This document shows, piece after piece, positions 23,700 to 35,179 of a stretch of DNA of 64,000 nt. This stretch comes from Chelonoidis abingdonii (taxonomy: Eukaryota; Chordata; Testudines; Testudinidae), in NCBI RefSeq assembly GCF_003597395.2, contig NC_133774.1, positions 46,726,642-46,790,641 of the forward strand, read 5' to 3'. The translations under genes and the position numbers were made by a program. How positions within the stretch are numbered: the first letter of the stretch is position 1; each line of letters starts with the position of its first letter. The notes under the pieces were generated by a model that saw only the letters and a program-made list of their open reading frames with translations, was not told the origin of the DNA and did no database searches.

Positions 23700-25680
23700 A
23701 AGTTATGCCTCAAAATAGTTCCTTTTAAGCAAGTGTCTACATCACATAAACCACCACCCTACTGTTGCCACTGATAGGCACTCTATCTTACTAGCAGTCA
23801 GACTTAAAACAGCAATTGAAAGAGCATAAAGGATAAACTATCTTTTTACCCCCGATAGATAGTTACTGTGGATGGTTTTTTATATTTAAAAAATAGTTGC
23901 AAATCTGGGGCTTATTCTGTCATTCTAGAGCAACACAAGATGAAATTCAGGTTTGATTTCTAGAGTCTCTTGCTCTCCACTGTGGTGTTTGTTTTTAACT
24001 GCTTTTAAAGAAACTTTTAGGTTGCCTTATAATTTGGTCCTGTGTTGAGGTTAGACTGACTGACTAGCCTGTGATTTCTGTAACCTTCCCTTTTTCATCT
24101 CTCCTGAATTTCTTTTATAGAGGGACCTATGTCTGCTGTGCTTTTATCACATCCCATTGTGATAGCTCCATATCACCTCTGCACAGGAGACTGAAACAAC
24201 TAACTTCATTCCCAAAGCTTCCAATACTGAAATGAAATGTCCATGTATTTATTGCTTTCCCTATGAGCCCATCCAAAATTTAGAGAATTCTAATCAGTTC
24301 ACAGTCATTTGCAATCACTTGTAATTTAAAAGTTGTCAACCATTTCCTCCCTATTGATGTATGTATACCAGCTCTAAAATAGCATTTACTTCTCTTATGG
24401 GTTTGTTTGTTTGTTTGTTTTTTAAATCCTTTTCTGGGCTATTTCTCTTAACAAATATTTCTGGGGGTAAAACCCCTCTAATTATTAGTGCCTGTAGTTT
24501 TGACATTTTTTGATATTTGCTCAGGAGTAATTTTTCTTTTATATCTTGATTCAGTGGCACAGAGTACATATATGATTTCGCCATTTCTATTCCTTGCTTC
24601 TTGTATAGTCAGATAAAAAGCGTTGTCCGGATTCAGTACCTGGATTCCACTGATTGTGAGCTCTGTGTGTGGGAAAGCCCACACAGAATGGAGGTGGAGT
24701 GCGGCAAAGTGTGCAGAGCAATCATAAGCACCTGTGAGATGGGGTAATTTGGTGCGGCCAGTCTCCATCAGCAAGGCTCACTTGGAGTCCTATCTGAAGT
24801 TTAATCCTGCCCTCCTGTGATGAACAGTGTGAGAAGTGCTATCACCTGATTACTCCAGAGGATGAATCCATCTCCACTCATATACAGTTGCCACAGCTAG
24901 TGCATGGATACAAATTGCACCCCCCTGCACCTTCTGGAGTGTATCAAGCCCTTTCATTTCTGCTGATTCTTTCCACCCTCCTTAAACTTTGTTTAAATAA
25001 CATTAGGCAGCAGCTGATCTTCTCTCATATCTCCTGCTTTTTACAGGTTCTTATAACCTTCAGTGTTAGCAATCCAATTGTGTCCTTTGTTCCATAATGT
25101 CTGCCTAACAGCAGCTCATTCCTATTTCCCTTTCTTGTGAATTTTTTTATATCTACTTTTGTATAAAGACATGGACATTTTACTGATCTTTCCTTCCTTA
25201 CCACCCTCAGAACTACATCAGATTTATTTTTAGTATTCTCCCTTATCTTTTCCTTGCACTCACCAGTGGTTTAATTGCTTTTTGCTCATTGTTTCTTTTT
25301 ATGGCTTCCTGTGAAAGACTCTTTAATAATTAATTTAACAAAAAAAAGTTTGAAAACAAGAAACTTTTTTATTAGGTATTAATCAAGACCAACATTTCTG
25401 TATAAAATTTCAAACTTGTAAATATGCTTGTCCATCTTTCATTGTCCCGTTTTATTTATTTTTTTTAAAGGTAGAATTTGTTTTTTTAAGTACTTCTGTG
25501 TCCCTTCCAGCCCTCTTCAGTTGTTTTAGCCATTCAGGAAAAATCAAATCAAACAAGAGTATACCTAAGGACAAGGATCTGGAGAAAAAAAATCTTACTC
25601 CTCTGCTTCTCCGCAACTGCCAATGTCAATGCACCCTGCTCCTACAGCAGGTCAGCAAGTTTAATGGGACTGTTGGGAGC
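23700..25680. other. No recognisable gene
   Basis: AT-rich, with a GTTT microsatellite at about 24402-24420. The ORFs near 24351-24774 show no family signature. Confidence 0.45.
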
Positions 25681-25699
25681 TACATCTGATCCAGACCAG

Positions 25700-26940
25700 A
25701 AACCACCTTGCCCCATTCCATTGTATAGACCATAAAATTGGACAGATAGGTGCTAGAGATCATCATCCCATGGCTCTCTATCTGGTTGCACTCTTCATCC
25801 CATGCCAACCCATCTTCCCTGTCCCTCACCAGGGACCCTTCTCAAGAGAATCTGTTATAGGCAGAAGTAGCCTCCTAGCTTTGTCTAGGAGCCACCGAAC
25901 AGGTACCAGTGGAATTCAGGGGAAGTGTCTTCTATTCCCAGTATTTCCTGAAAAAGAAAGGGGGCCTTCCGCCTATCCTAGACCTGTGAAGACTCAATGG
26001 TCATCTCCGGTTCAAGATGTTAATGCTTTCCTGCATCTTCTATTTCTTCAAGCTCAAGACTTGATTGATGGCTCTTGACTTGCAGGATGCTTCTTTCCAT
26101 ATAGCAATCTGTTTGGCTCACAGGAAGAACCTAAGATTCACAATGGGACCAAAACATTACTAGTACATGTACTCTCCTTTGGAGTCTCCATGGCACTAAG
26201 AATGTTCACCAAATGCCTGGAAATGGCAGCTGTGCATTTAAGGGAGAAAGGGAATTCACATGTACTTATACTTAGATAACTGGCTGATCAGGTCCCGGGG
26301 GAGATTGTGGCAGCCCTGGGGTGCGTCCTTTCCCTGTTCTACCAAATAAGACTCATTGTGAAGTATGAGGAACAGTCTCTTACACCATTGCAGGTGATAG
26401 AGTTCATAGGAACCATGATTAACTCTTGATCAGTGAGAGCTTACCTACCATAGGTCTCTCCAGTCAGCTGCAAAGGACCTAAAATCGAATCGGTCAACAA
26501 TGGTTCATACATGTCTGGGGCTGCTAGGCAATATGTTGGCACTTATGTCGTATTGCTCCCTGCCAGATGTCACCCCTACAGCTTTGATTGAGCTGATGTA
26601 CTTCCCCTCTAGACAGCATATGAACAAGAGAGTCACTGTCCTGCCCTGGTCCTATGAGAACTCGCTTGGTGGTTGGACTTGGAGAATGTATGAAAGGAGG
26701 CCCTTTGCCTACTCCCCCATGATGATGCTTATCATGCATCTTGGGCATAAAATGAGGTGCCCACCTGAACCACCTACAGAGGCAAGTTATCTGGCCCCAG
26801 GATTATGCTATGTATTAATGTCCTGGAGCTCAGGACCATCTGGCTGTTCAAAGTGCACTGGATAAACAAGCAAGAAAGAGCTTGGTTAGCACTTCTCTGC
26901 CAGGATGCTGTCACGCCGTGAGCCAGGTGTAACCTCATTG
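25700..26940 (+). mobile_element. DIRS-like retrotransposon RT/RNase H relic
   Basis: Frame-shifting + strand fragments read in polymerase order: SGFYSQYF...KKKGGLPPILDL (about 25915-25985), ALDLQDASFHIAI (about 26068-26110), LRFTMGPKHY (about 26130-26160), YLDNWLI (about 26266-26286, corresponding to the catalytic YLDDWL of DIRS-type RT) and, further on, CINVLELRTIWLF (about 26809-26850), typical of the RNase H region. Many stops. DIRS is preferred over Ty3/gypsy because of YLD-WL and INVLELR. No termini or tyrosine recombinase seen. Confidence 0.75.
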
Positions 26941-26959
26941 GTTCTGCACCTTCCAAGGA

Positions 26960-28230
26960 TGAGCAACAATTGGAAAAAGTAAACAGTTAGCACTTACTCT
27001 GAAAAAGTGAATTAGAATACTTTCTTTTAATAGCTTAAATTGTTTTTAACACAGATAAGGATGTTTTCTCTACTCTGTTGTCAAGCTGGATTCCCCTTGT
27101 TATAAAATTTTGTTCAGAAATAGCCCAAACTGATGATCTCCCAGGTGTGTTGCTAAAGCTATTTATTTGACAAGGTTTGGGGGGAAAGTTAAAGATGTGT
27201 TCCTGGGTGTATGTGAAAGTAGCTTTCCTGATGCTTTGATTTATTGGCTGGCTGAGTTAATTTGTTACTTGTAGAAGGATATTTAATGTTGCAAGATGGT
27301 TACCTTTAAGTTATTGTAGGTTTAATTAACTGATGAAAAACTTCGCTTCTTTATGTGAACATTTTTTATAGTTTAACTCTAATAAATTAATAATAAAATT
27401 AAATCCTCTGATAGTGTCCTAATCTCTTCTCAGCTCTAATTAAAAATCAATAAATAAGTCAACCATTGATCCAGCTTTTTGAAGGATGAGAGGAAATTTT
27501 GGCCAGAAGCAAAATGTTCCCATTCTTTCCATAATGGTAGTCATTTAAAAACCAAAATAAAATAAAGAAAATTAAAAAAAAATTAAAAGGTGAAAATCAT
27601 AGGTCACTTCTCTGTAGTAGTTAAATTTTCTCTATTATATAACTTCTGGATCTTAAAGAAGGGTGAACAGCAATCATGGGAAATGTTTCAATAAGTTGTG
27701 CAATGATATAATTTAACTGCTATGTGAACTATTTTTCAACAGAGAGCTATACCTAGTGTTAAACTTTCTTTCATAACTAACGTTGCAAATTTTGTGTATG
27801 CTCCCTTAAAAAGCACTTACTTACTAATTTATGTTTCCCTCAAATTTTTGTGGGTAAATATGAACTAGCAGCAAAGGAAATTGGCTCTGTATATGATCAG
27901 CTAATTTTTTTTATTCTTTACCTGAATAACACTGTCCCTTCCACTTTAGGAACATTTTTTGGTGATTCTGTTTCCCTGGTATTTGAACAAAATTTATATC
28001 TGTGACAGGTGGGAGCCAAACAAAATCATGATTAACTTAGACAATAATAGTTGTGCTCAGTTGATTCACTTTTTTTTTTTTATGAGCGACAAATATCTGT
28101 CAGTGCAAACATTGGTCATAGGGAAACCAAAACAAAAAGAGAGTTACTTTTGATAGTGTAAAAGGAAAACGTCACCAAAACCAATTTCATACAAATCTTA
28201 ATGCTATAAATACATTTCATTATTCCTTAT
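26960..28230. other. No recognisable gene or repeat
   Basis: Very AT-rich intron-like DNA with A-rich tracts near 27545-27590. Confidence 0.5.
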
Positions 28231-28252
28231 TGCACTAGTTTTCTAATGCACA

Positions 28253-28346
28253 ATGGGGCAGATCCTCTGCTGGCATAGACTGGTGTACTTCCATATATTT
28301 CAGTAAAGTTACACTGATTTTTGCCAGCTGAAGTTCTGGCCCAATA
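28253..28346. repeat. Palindromic MITE-like repeat
   Basis: GGGGCAGATCCTCTGCTGGC faces GCCAGCTGAAGTTCTGGCCC around a central CAGTAAAGTTACACTG, forming an imperfect hairpin typical of a small non-coding sauropsid repeat. Confidence 0.55.
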
Positions 28347-28884
28347 TTTATAAGTTTTATATTATTCAAATATGGTATTTTTAAGCATGATGGAAAACTA
28401 AATACAGGAATAATAAAACCAGCTAATCTGGCTCTTACAACAGCCTTGGCACTGGAACTTTCCAAATAATGTACTTTGCAACAAAAAAATTTTTAAAGTG
28501 CCTTTCGTAATCCATTGACTGCCCACTTTCTGCTGTGGGATGACTTCATTTGAGCTCTCAGACTCTTAGGAATCAGATGTTAACACTGGTGGATTTATTA
28601 ACAAAGGGTTAGGTAAGAGGTCTTTAGTAAAAATTGAAACACCATGCTTTTGTCTGCTAGATTTGGGACTGAAGGGGAGAGGTGGAGTTAGCCCAGTGGG
28701 CTAAACTTTTTACTTTGTGATAGGAGTTAAAATCTTTTAATGGGTCAGAAGTAAGTGGTCTCATTCTAGTCCTTAGTTGGCATCTGTTCATGTCACAAAA
28801 TGCAACACAGTACTCAAATTCTCCCAGATAGTCTGCTGGTATATGCCTTGGTGAAATCCTTCACACGCACACATTTCTTTAAAT

Positions 28885-29007
28885 GTAGCAGAGAATCCTG
28901 TGGCACCTTATAGACTAACAGATGTTTTGGAGCATGAGCTTTCGTGGGTGAATACCCACTTCGTCAGACGCAGATCCAGACTAACACGGCTACCCCTCTG
29001 ATACTTG
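28885..29007. mobile_element. Short Penelope-type insertion with 12-bp target duplication
   Basis: The body CTGTGGCACCTTATAGACTA, GCATGAGCTTTCGTGGGTGA and CAGACTAACACGGCTACCCC belongs to the family whose longer copy at 60925-61430 carries a GIY-YIG domain. An exact duplication ATTTCTTTAAAT lies at 28873-28884 and 29008-29019, fitting target-primed insertion. Confidence 0.9.
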
Positions 29008-29343
29008 ATTTCTTTAAATAGTTCTGTTGGGGTAAGGCCACGGAGATTGCAGCAACTTCCACTCTACTGGCAGGAGCAGTGGAGTGCTGGGAAGGATAAG
29101 AAAGTGTCTGTGCCTCCCAAAAATTGGCTGGGAGGGGGCAAGATCAGAAGATGTATTGAACCAGCCTCCCACAGCAAGCTTTTTTTGGGACCTAGACCTC
29201 AGTCTAAAACTACCCGCCCATGACAAAAAAACCCAGATGGAAGGAAGGCAGTGAGAACACTATCTAACCTAATTCAGTAAGTTTTCTCTTGCATCCAAGC
29301 AAGTGGACGTCCAAAGAAGTGCTATCTGGCCATGTATTTTTAA

Positions 29344-29423
29344 GGACTGGTCTACACGGGGGGGTGGATGGGGGTGGTGATTGATTATTACCCGCCAATG
29401 TGGCGGGTAGTGTAGACGTGGCC
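29344..29423. mobile_element. 80-bp Harbinger-type MITE
   Basis: GGACTGGTCTACACGG and GTGTAGACGTGGCC are terminal repeats. TAA precedes and AAA follows. Inner arms TTACCCGCCA and TGGCGGGTAG make it a near-perfect hairpin. Confidence 0.75.
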
Positions 29424-29429
29424 AAAGAC

Positions 29430-30130
29430 ATACAATTTCAACAGATATGGGACCTCATGTGATTTATGCAACACACATCAAGCCAATGAGAATTGTAGAG
29501 GCTCTGTCCCCCTGAAAATCAGGATGGTTATTTAGGTCCCTAATTTTAGGCACCCAAGTTTGAAAATTTAGACACAAGACACTTCAGATTGGTGATCTGG
29601 TTGGGATCAATTATCCTATGGAAGGTCATGTAAACTGACGAAAGGACCATATGAAGGTCTGAGATGATATTATTATAGCTCTGTTGAAGTGGGTATTAGT
29701 TACCACATCTGCAACTCTTTGAAAAGCAGTGGGTTTTTTTTACATTCTTCACAGTTAACTCTGTCCTTATGAATTACTGTTCTGTGAAGGAAAAGCCCAC
29801 ATATATCTCCTGGGGCGTGGTATTGTATTGTGATCACTTTATCAAAGTCATCTGCTGTGGGTTCTTGTCATAGTCAAGTAGCCAACTTACAGTGATGCCA
29901 TGAGATATTACTATAGCAGACTTCGAGGCCAAGATTTCGAAACTGAGTGCTTAAAGCTACCGAGGAGATGAGAGTGCTGAGCTATTTTTAAAATCATATC
30001 ACTTATTTAGGGATTAAGGTAAGGATTTAATAGCCTAACTCTTGGCAACTATTCTTGAAAAACTTGCACTGAGAATTTTGTGAACTCTTTTTTATAGTTA
30101 CTCATATTTATCATTAAAAACATGTTTATA
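29430..30130. other. No recognisable gene or repeat
   Basis: Mixed-composition intron-like DNA with no ORF above 60 aa. Confidence 0.5.
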
Positions 30131-30199
30131 ACATAAAATGACAGAGTTTATGGTGTGGGTGAAAGCTGTGAGCAGGAAAATGTACAGAAGGAACAGGAC

Positions 30200-30360
30200 C
30201 AGGAACGCCCAGAGGATTCAAGGGGCCTGGGGCAAAGCAATTTTAGGGGCCCCTTCCACAAAAAAAATTGCAATACTATACAATAGTATATTCTCATGGG
30301 GGTCCCTATGGGGCCTGGCACAAATTGCCCCACTTGCTCCGCACCCACAGGCGGCCCTCG
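30200..30360. mobile_element. hAT MITE, second copy of the 8947-9112 family
   Basis: It shares the left end (AACGCCCAGAGGATTC), GGGGCAAAGCAATTTTAGGG, and TATATTCTCATGGGG with the copy nested in the Harbinger relic. The right end GGCGGCCCTCG corresponds. No convincing 8-bp duplication, so one end may be altered. Confidence 0.75.
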
Positions 30361-30861
30361 GAAAAATAAACCACCTGCATCTCGGCACAAACCCAGTTTT
30401 GAGAGAACTTCTTTTCAAGGTATCACTGGTTCTCAGCATCAGCTAGTGCTAAAAGGCACTAAAGCTCATTAAAAGGGTTGGACAAATATTTTTCGTCAAA
30501 ACTTTTTCTGGACCGAAAACTAGGGGTTTTTAAAAAGCAGAAAAAAAGTCACAGACAATGTCTGCTTTCCTTCAAAATTTGTTATGGTTTTTTTAATTGA
30601 AAAGCTGAAATTAGTCTGCTAAAACCTGAATATGGTTTGGGGTTTTAGAAATGTGTGGCCAGATATTTGCTGCTTGCTGTGCTTGATTGTTTAAAGAAGC
30701 AATAAAAAAAATTCTGCTTAAAAAAAGTACAAAACTTTTGAACCACCTCAGCTTGTGACCAAACGCCTGAGCCCATCCAGTCAGAAATTTTTCCCGGTTT
30801 CTGACAGTCTGCTGGCTTCCTTGACTCGTATCTGTCTCCATAACTTTGGGTTCATTTAGGT

Positions 30862-31140
30862 TAGAACATAAGAACAGCTATACTGGGTCAAACCAAAGGT
30901 CCATCTAGCCCAGTATCCTGTCTACCCGACAATGGCCAGGCCAGGTGCCCCAGAGGGAGTGAACCTAACAGGCAATGATCAAGTGATCTCTCTCCTGCCA
31001 TCCATCTCCACCCTCTGACAAACAGAGGGTAGGGACACCATTCCTTACCCATCCTGGCTAATAGCCATTAATGGACTTAACCCTCCATGCATTTATCTGT
31101 TTCCTAGAGACTGGCTCCATGGAGTGCCTCACAACTGGAG
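30862..31140 (-). mobile_element. CR1 LINE 3' fragment
   Basis: AGAACATAAGAACAGCTATA then TGGGTCAAACCAAAGGTCCA is the reverse complement of the CR1 3' terminal region found in + orientation at 33630-33731 (GCTGGGCCAGATGGACCAGT, then GGCCATTCTTATGTT). Confidence 0.85.
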
Positions 31141-31307
31141 ACGGTTACTGTGGGTTTTGTCTTTAGTATAACTTATTGTACATACTCCACAAACTGAGCA
31201 TTTGAGCTTAGTCCAGAATCTGGGATGAGCCTACATTGTTGAAAACTGAAATGCTCAAAATAGCACATGCGTGTGAATGGACACAGGGTGCTAAAATTAA
31301 ATTAACC

Positions 31308-31522
31308 CAGGGTTCTCAAACTGGGGGTCAGGACCCCTCAGGGGTCACGAGTTACTACTGGGGGTTGTGAGCTGTCAGCCTCCACCTCAAACCCTGCTTT
31401 GCTCCAGTATTTATAATAGTGTTAAATTATATAAAAAGTGTTTTCAATTTATAAGGGGGGGTCACACTCAGAGGTTTGCTATGTGAAAGGGGTCACCAGT
31501 ATAAAAGTTTGAGAACCAACTG
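31308..31522. mobile_element. hAT MITE, 215 bp
   Basis: CAGGGTTCTCAAACTGGGGG at the left and AGTTTGAGAACCAACTG at the right. An exact 8-bp duplication AATTAACC lies at 31300-31307 and 31523-31530. Internal GGGGTCAGGACCCCTCAGGG is itself a hairpin. Confidence 0.92.
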
Positions 31523-31775
31523 AATTAACCCCTCTGAAGCCTCAGGAATGCAGGGGAGGGAGGTCTCCCTTGGTAGGGTTGGGAAGGATATTGCTCTTCT
31601 CATGTGATCCCTCCCCAGGGACTATATTTTAAATGAAGCTACCCTCCCCTGACATGAATCTCCCTATGGCACTGAAATTAAATATCAACTATAATTTGGC
31701 ATTTGAGAAGTGAAAGGGATGGTGGTCCTAATGGAAAAGCTAACAGTTTGCTCTTCTGCAAGCCTCAACGCTGAA

Positions 31776-32373
31776 TGAGCTTTAGGGTAGGGAGGCTGTG
31801 CTTCCAAACAGCCTGGCCCTGCCCCCTATCTGACCTCACCCACTTCCTGCCCCCTGACTCCCCCCTCAGAATCCTCGACCCATCCTGCTCCTTATCCCCC
31901 TCACCGTCCCCAGACACCCCCCCCACCCCTGGACCGCACCCCGTCCCTGACTGCCCGCGATTGACGGCCCGACCCTATCCACCACCACCCCCCGGGTGAG
32001 TCCTAACAGATCCGCGGAACACCGACAACATCCAACAGCGACCCTTGACAGCTGCAGCGTGGGTCCGGCGGGGCCTGAGCTCGCCCCGCTCAGAGACGTG
32101 TGGTAAGGGGGGCGGGGCTTGTGAGCTCCAGCAGGGCCTGAGCTCCCTCCACTTGGCGTGGAGCTCACAGCCCCGCCCCTTACCACGCGGCTCTGAGCAG
32201 GGTGGAGCTCAGGCCCCACAGACCCACGCTGCAGCTGTCAAGAGGGACACTGCTGGTGCACTGAGGCTCCGGAGAGGGACGGAGATTGGGGTCGGGTGGG
32301 GCTGGGAGAGAGCCTTAGCCCATTATATGGGGGCCCCACTTGTCCCCCCCCCGCCCCCCCCCCCGCGGCCCTG
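31776..32373. mobile_element. GC-rich hAT-like element carrying an 85-bp-arm hairpin
   Basis: A CpG- and C-rich block, sharply different from its AT-rich surroundings, ends in GCGGCCCTG, a hAT-like terminus. The left end is uncertain. It contains the large inverted repeat described separately. The 117-aa minus-strand and 109-aa plus-strand ORFs are compositional artefacts of this block. Confidence 0.55.
32044..32241. repeat. Long inverted repeat (hairpin)
   Basis: The arm at 32044-32130 (begins CTTGACAGCTGCAGCGTGGG) and the arm at about 32159-32241 (ends ACCCACGCTGCAGCTGTCAA) are complementary with only a few mismatches and small gaps across about 85 bases. They are separated by a 28-base loop. 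Confidence 0.92.
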
Positions 32374-32379
32374 AACAGG

Positions 32380-33731
32380 ACTATAAACATATAGATGAAC
32401 ACGAAATGCTGGGGAAGTCAACACAGCTTTTATAAGGGAAATCTTGCCTCACAATCTTAGAATTATTTGAGGATGTCAACAAGGATGTGGACAAGGGTGA
32501 TCTAGTTGATATACTGTACAAGGAACCACACCAGAGGCTTTTAAGCAATGAAGCTGTCATGGGATAAAAGGGATTTGCTGATTTCTCATATGGATAAGCA
32601 AATGGTTAAAAGTAGGAAACAAGGATAGGAATAAATGGTCAGTTTTCACAGTGAAGAGAGATCTTGAAGACCTGTGCTGTTAAACAGATCATATTTGGAT
32701 CTGGAAAAAGCAGTGAACAGTCAGGGTGGCAAAATTGCCAGAGACAATATAAAATAATCCAGATAAGATATTCAATCAAAGATATTAATCAAGTTAAGTC
32801 CAAAGTGACTCAAAGAGTTACAAAGGGATTCACCAAACTGGTGAATGGGCAACAAAATGGCAGATGAAATTCAGTCTTGATAAATGCAGTTATGCACACT
32901 GGAAAACATAATTCCAACTATACATACAAAATAATGGGGTCTAAATGAGCTGTTACCACTCAAGAAAAGTCTTGGAGTCATTGCAGATAGTTCTCTGAAA
33001 ACATCTGCTCAATATGCAGTGGCAGACAACAAGGCTTAACAGAATATTAGAAACCATTAGGAAAGGAATAGATAACACAGAAAATATCATAATGCCACTA
33101 TATAAACCATGGTACGCCCACATATTTATATACTGCATGCAGTTCTGGTCTCCCCATCTCAAAAAGATATATAAGAATTGGAAAAAATACAGAAGGGCAA
33201 AAAATAATTATTAGGGGTATGGAACAACTTCCACCTGAGGAGAGATTAACGTGACTGAGACTGTTTAGCTTGGAAAAGTGGCAATTAAAGGGGACTATGA
33301 TAGAGGTCTATAAAATCATGCCTGGTATGGAGAAAGTGAATAGGAAGTGTTATTTACACTTTCACATTACACAAGAACTAGGGATCACCCAATGAAATTA
33401 ATAGGCAGGAGGTTTAAAACGAACAAAAGGAAGTACTTCTTCACACAACACACAGCCAGCCTGTGGAACTTGTTGCTGGGGGATGCTGTGACACTCAAAA
33501 GCATAGCTGGGTTAAAAAAAAGAATTAGATAAATTCATGGAGGATAGGTCCATCAACGGCTATTAGCCAAACTTCTGACTGCCAGAAGCTGGGTCTGGAT
33601 GACAGGAAATGGATCACTTGACAATTATCCTGTTGTTGTGTTCATTCCCTCTGAAGTGTCTGGCACCAGCTACTGTTGATGCTGGGCCAGATGGACCAGT
33701 GGTCTGACCCATTATGGCCATTCTTATGTTT
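32380..33731 (+). mobile_element. CR1 LINE, 3' part of ORF2 to 3' end
   Basis: On the + strand the frames read NAGEVNTAFIREILPHN, FEDVNKDVDKGDLVDILYKE (about 32470-32520), QFWSPHLKKIYKNWKKYRRA (about 33140-33200), ending with CTGGGCCAGATGGACCAGTG and GGCCATTCTTATGTT. This is a 5'-truncated CR1 of a different subfamily from the one at 16478-18050. Many stops. Confidence 0.9.
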
Positions 33732-33739
33732 TAATATAC

Positions 33740-34420
33740 AGTCTAAATGTCCAGAGTTGTACAAGCTACAACTTCTGCCTCAGCATAAAGTCTTTTGTGG
33801 TTTACTAAGATGAGACTCTAGAACTGGTGTTTTTGGCATCACTGTTAAAGGCTTACATAAATGTTTGAGTCGTATGTTTGTACTTTTTCCCTCCTTTGTT
33901 AAACGCTCCTTTTTTAATGAAACCAGTTAGCTTTCTAGAAACAGACATTTTATGATGAAACAGAAGACAGATAGTAGGCATCATAATCAGTAATAAATTG
34001 TAACATTAATGTGTTTCATTTAAAATGCCAACTGGTGTTAGTATCTGCCACTTTAAACTTACCATATGCACTGCATTTTGGGAGAAATTGTTCTGAAGTA
34101 AGAAGTTGTATGGTTGATTGACTGTTAAGCAGCAATTAAACTTTAGTTTCAGCAGTCTCTCTTTCATATTATGTTCTTATGTACTGAAACCGCATTGCAT
34201 CTTATCTTATATTTGAACTCAAATATTATACTCATAAACAGTTTCAAATGCAACAAAATCTAAAAAGTTTCTCTGTTCATATACGTTCCTTTCAGGGTGT
34301 GAGGCCCTAATTCAGCAAAGCATTTTAATCCATCCCTGATCAACACAGCAATTAAGCACATGCTCTCCTTTAAATTAAGAGGCTAGGACTTTTCACCAGC
34401 CCTTCTCAGCCTCCCCTTCT
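33740..34420. other. No recognisable gene or repeat
   Basis: AT-rich intron-like DNA with no ORF or element termini. Confidence 0.5.
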
Positions 34421-34426
34421 TCAAAT

Positions 34427-35140
34427 TCTTACTGATATAAATGTATTAATAGATAAACAGATTTTAAGGCCAGAAATGACCATTGTGATCATCTGGTATA
34501 ATATACCAAAATCATAACACAGGCCATAGAATTTTACCAGCGATGCCTGCATCAATTCCATAACTTCTGTTTGAGCTAGAGCATAATTTAAAGACTTCAA
34601 GTGAGGGAGCATCTACTGTATCCCTAGGTAAGTTGCTCCAATGGTTAATTACCTTCACTGTTTAAAAACAAACCCACCTCTTATTGCTTGTCTGAGTTGG
34701 TCTAACTTTAGCTTTATTGGGTATTGTTATGCAGTTGTCTGCTAGATTAAAGAGCCTTCTAAAGTTAGAAATCTTTTCCTTACATAAATACTTTGTGATC
34801 AAGTCACCTTGTTAGTGTCTTTTTGATAAACTGAATAGATTGAGCTACTAAGCAGGTTTTCAAGACCTCAATTTCTTCTAGCTCTTTTCTCAACCCTGTC
34901 CAGTTTGTCAACATCCATTCTAAAGTGTGTGATACCAGAAGTGGACACAGTGTTTCAGTAATTATGTGACTGTTTTTACTCTGTTATTTCCCTTCTTATA
35001 TATACAAGGTTTCTGTTTGCTTTCTTAGCCACCACATTTGCACTTGGGGATCATGTTCAGATGGTTGTCCACCATGACCACTAAATCGACCTCCAAGTCT
35101 GCTATTTCTCCCTACATGCTGACGCAGGAAAATGATAGTC
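34427..35140 (-). mobile_element. Older CR1-like LINE fragment
   Basis: The minus strand follows the CR1 3' layout: the end-type signal GGCCAGAAATGACCATTGTG (reverse), the WN-LP region (about 34610-34660, reverse of GTAAGTTGCTCCAATGGTTA) and, further 5', the KLDRVEKR-like region (about 34890, reverse of TTTTCTCAACCCTGTCCAG). Divergence is greater than in the other CR1 copies. Confidence 0.7.
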
Positions 35141-35179
35141 AGCAGGTACTCAGGAAAGATGTTCCCATCATTCAAATAG

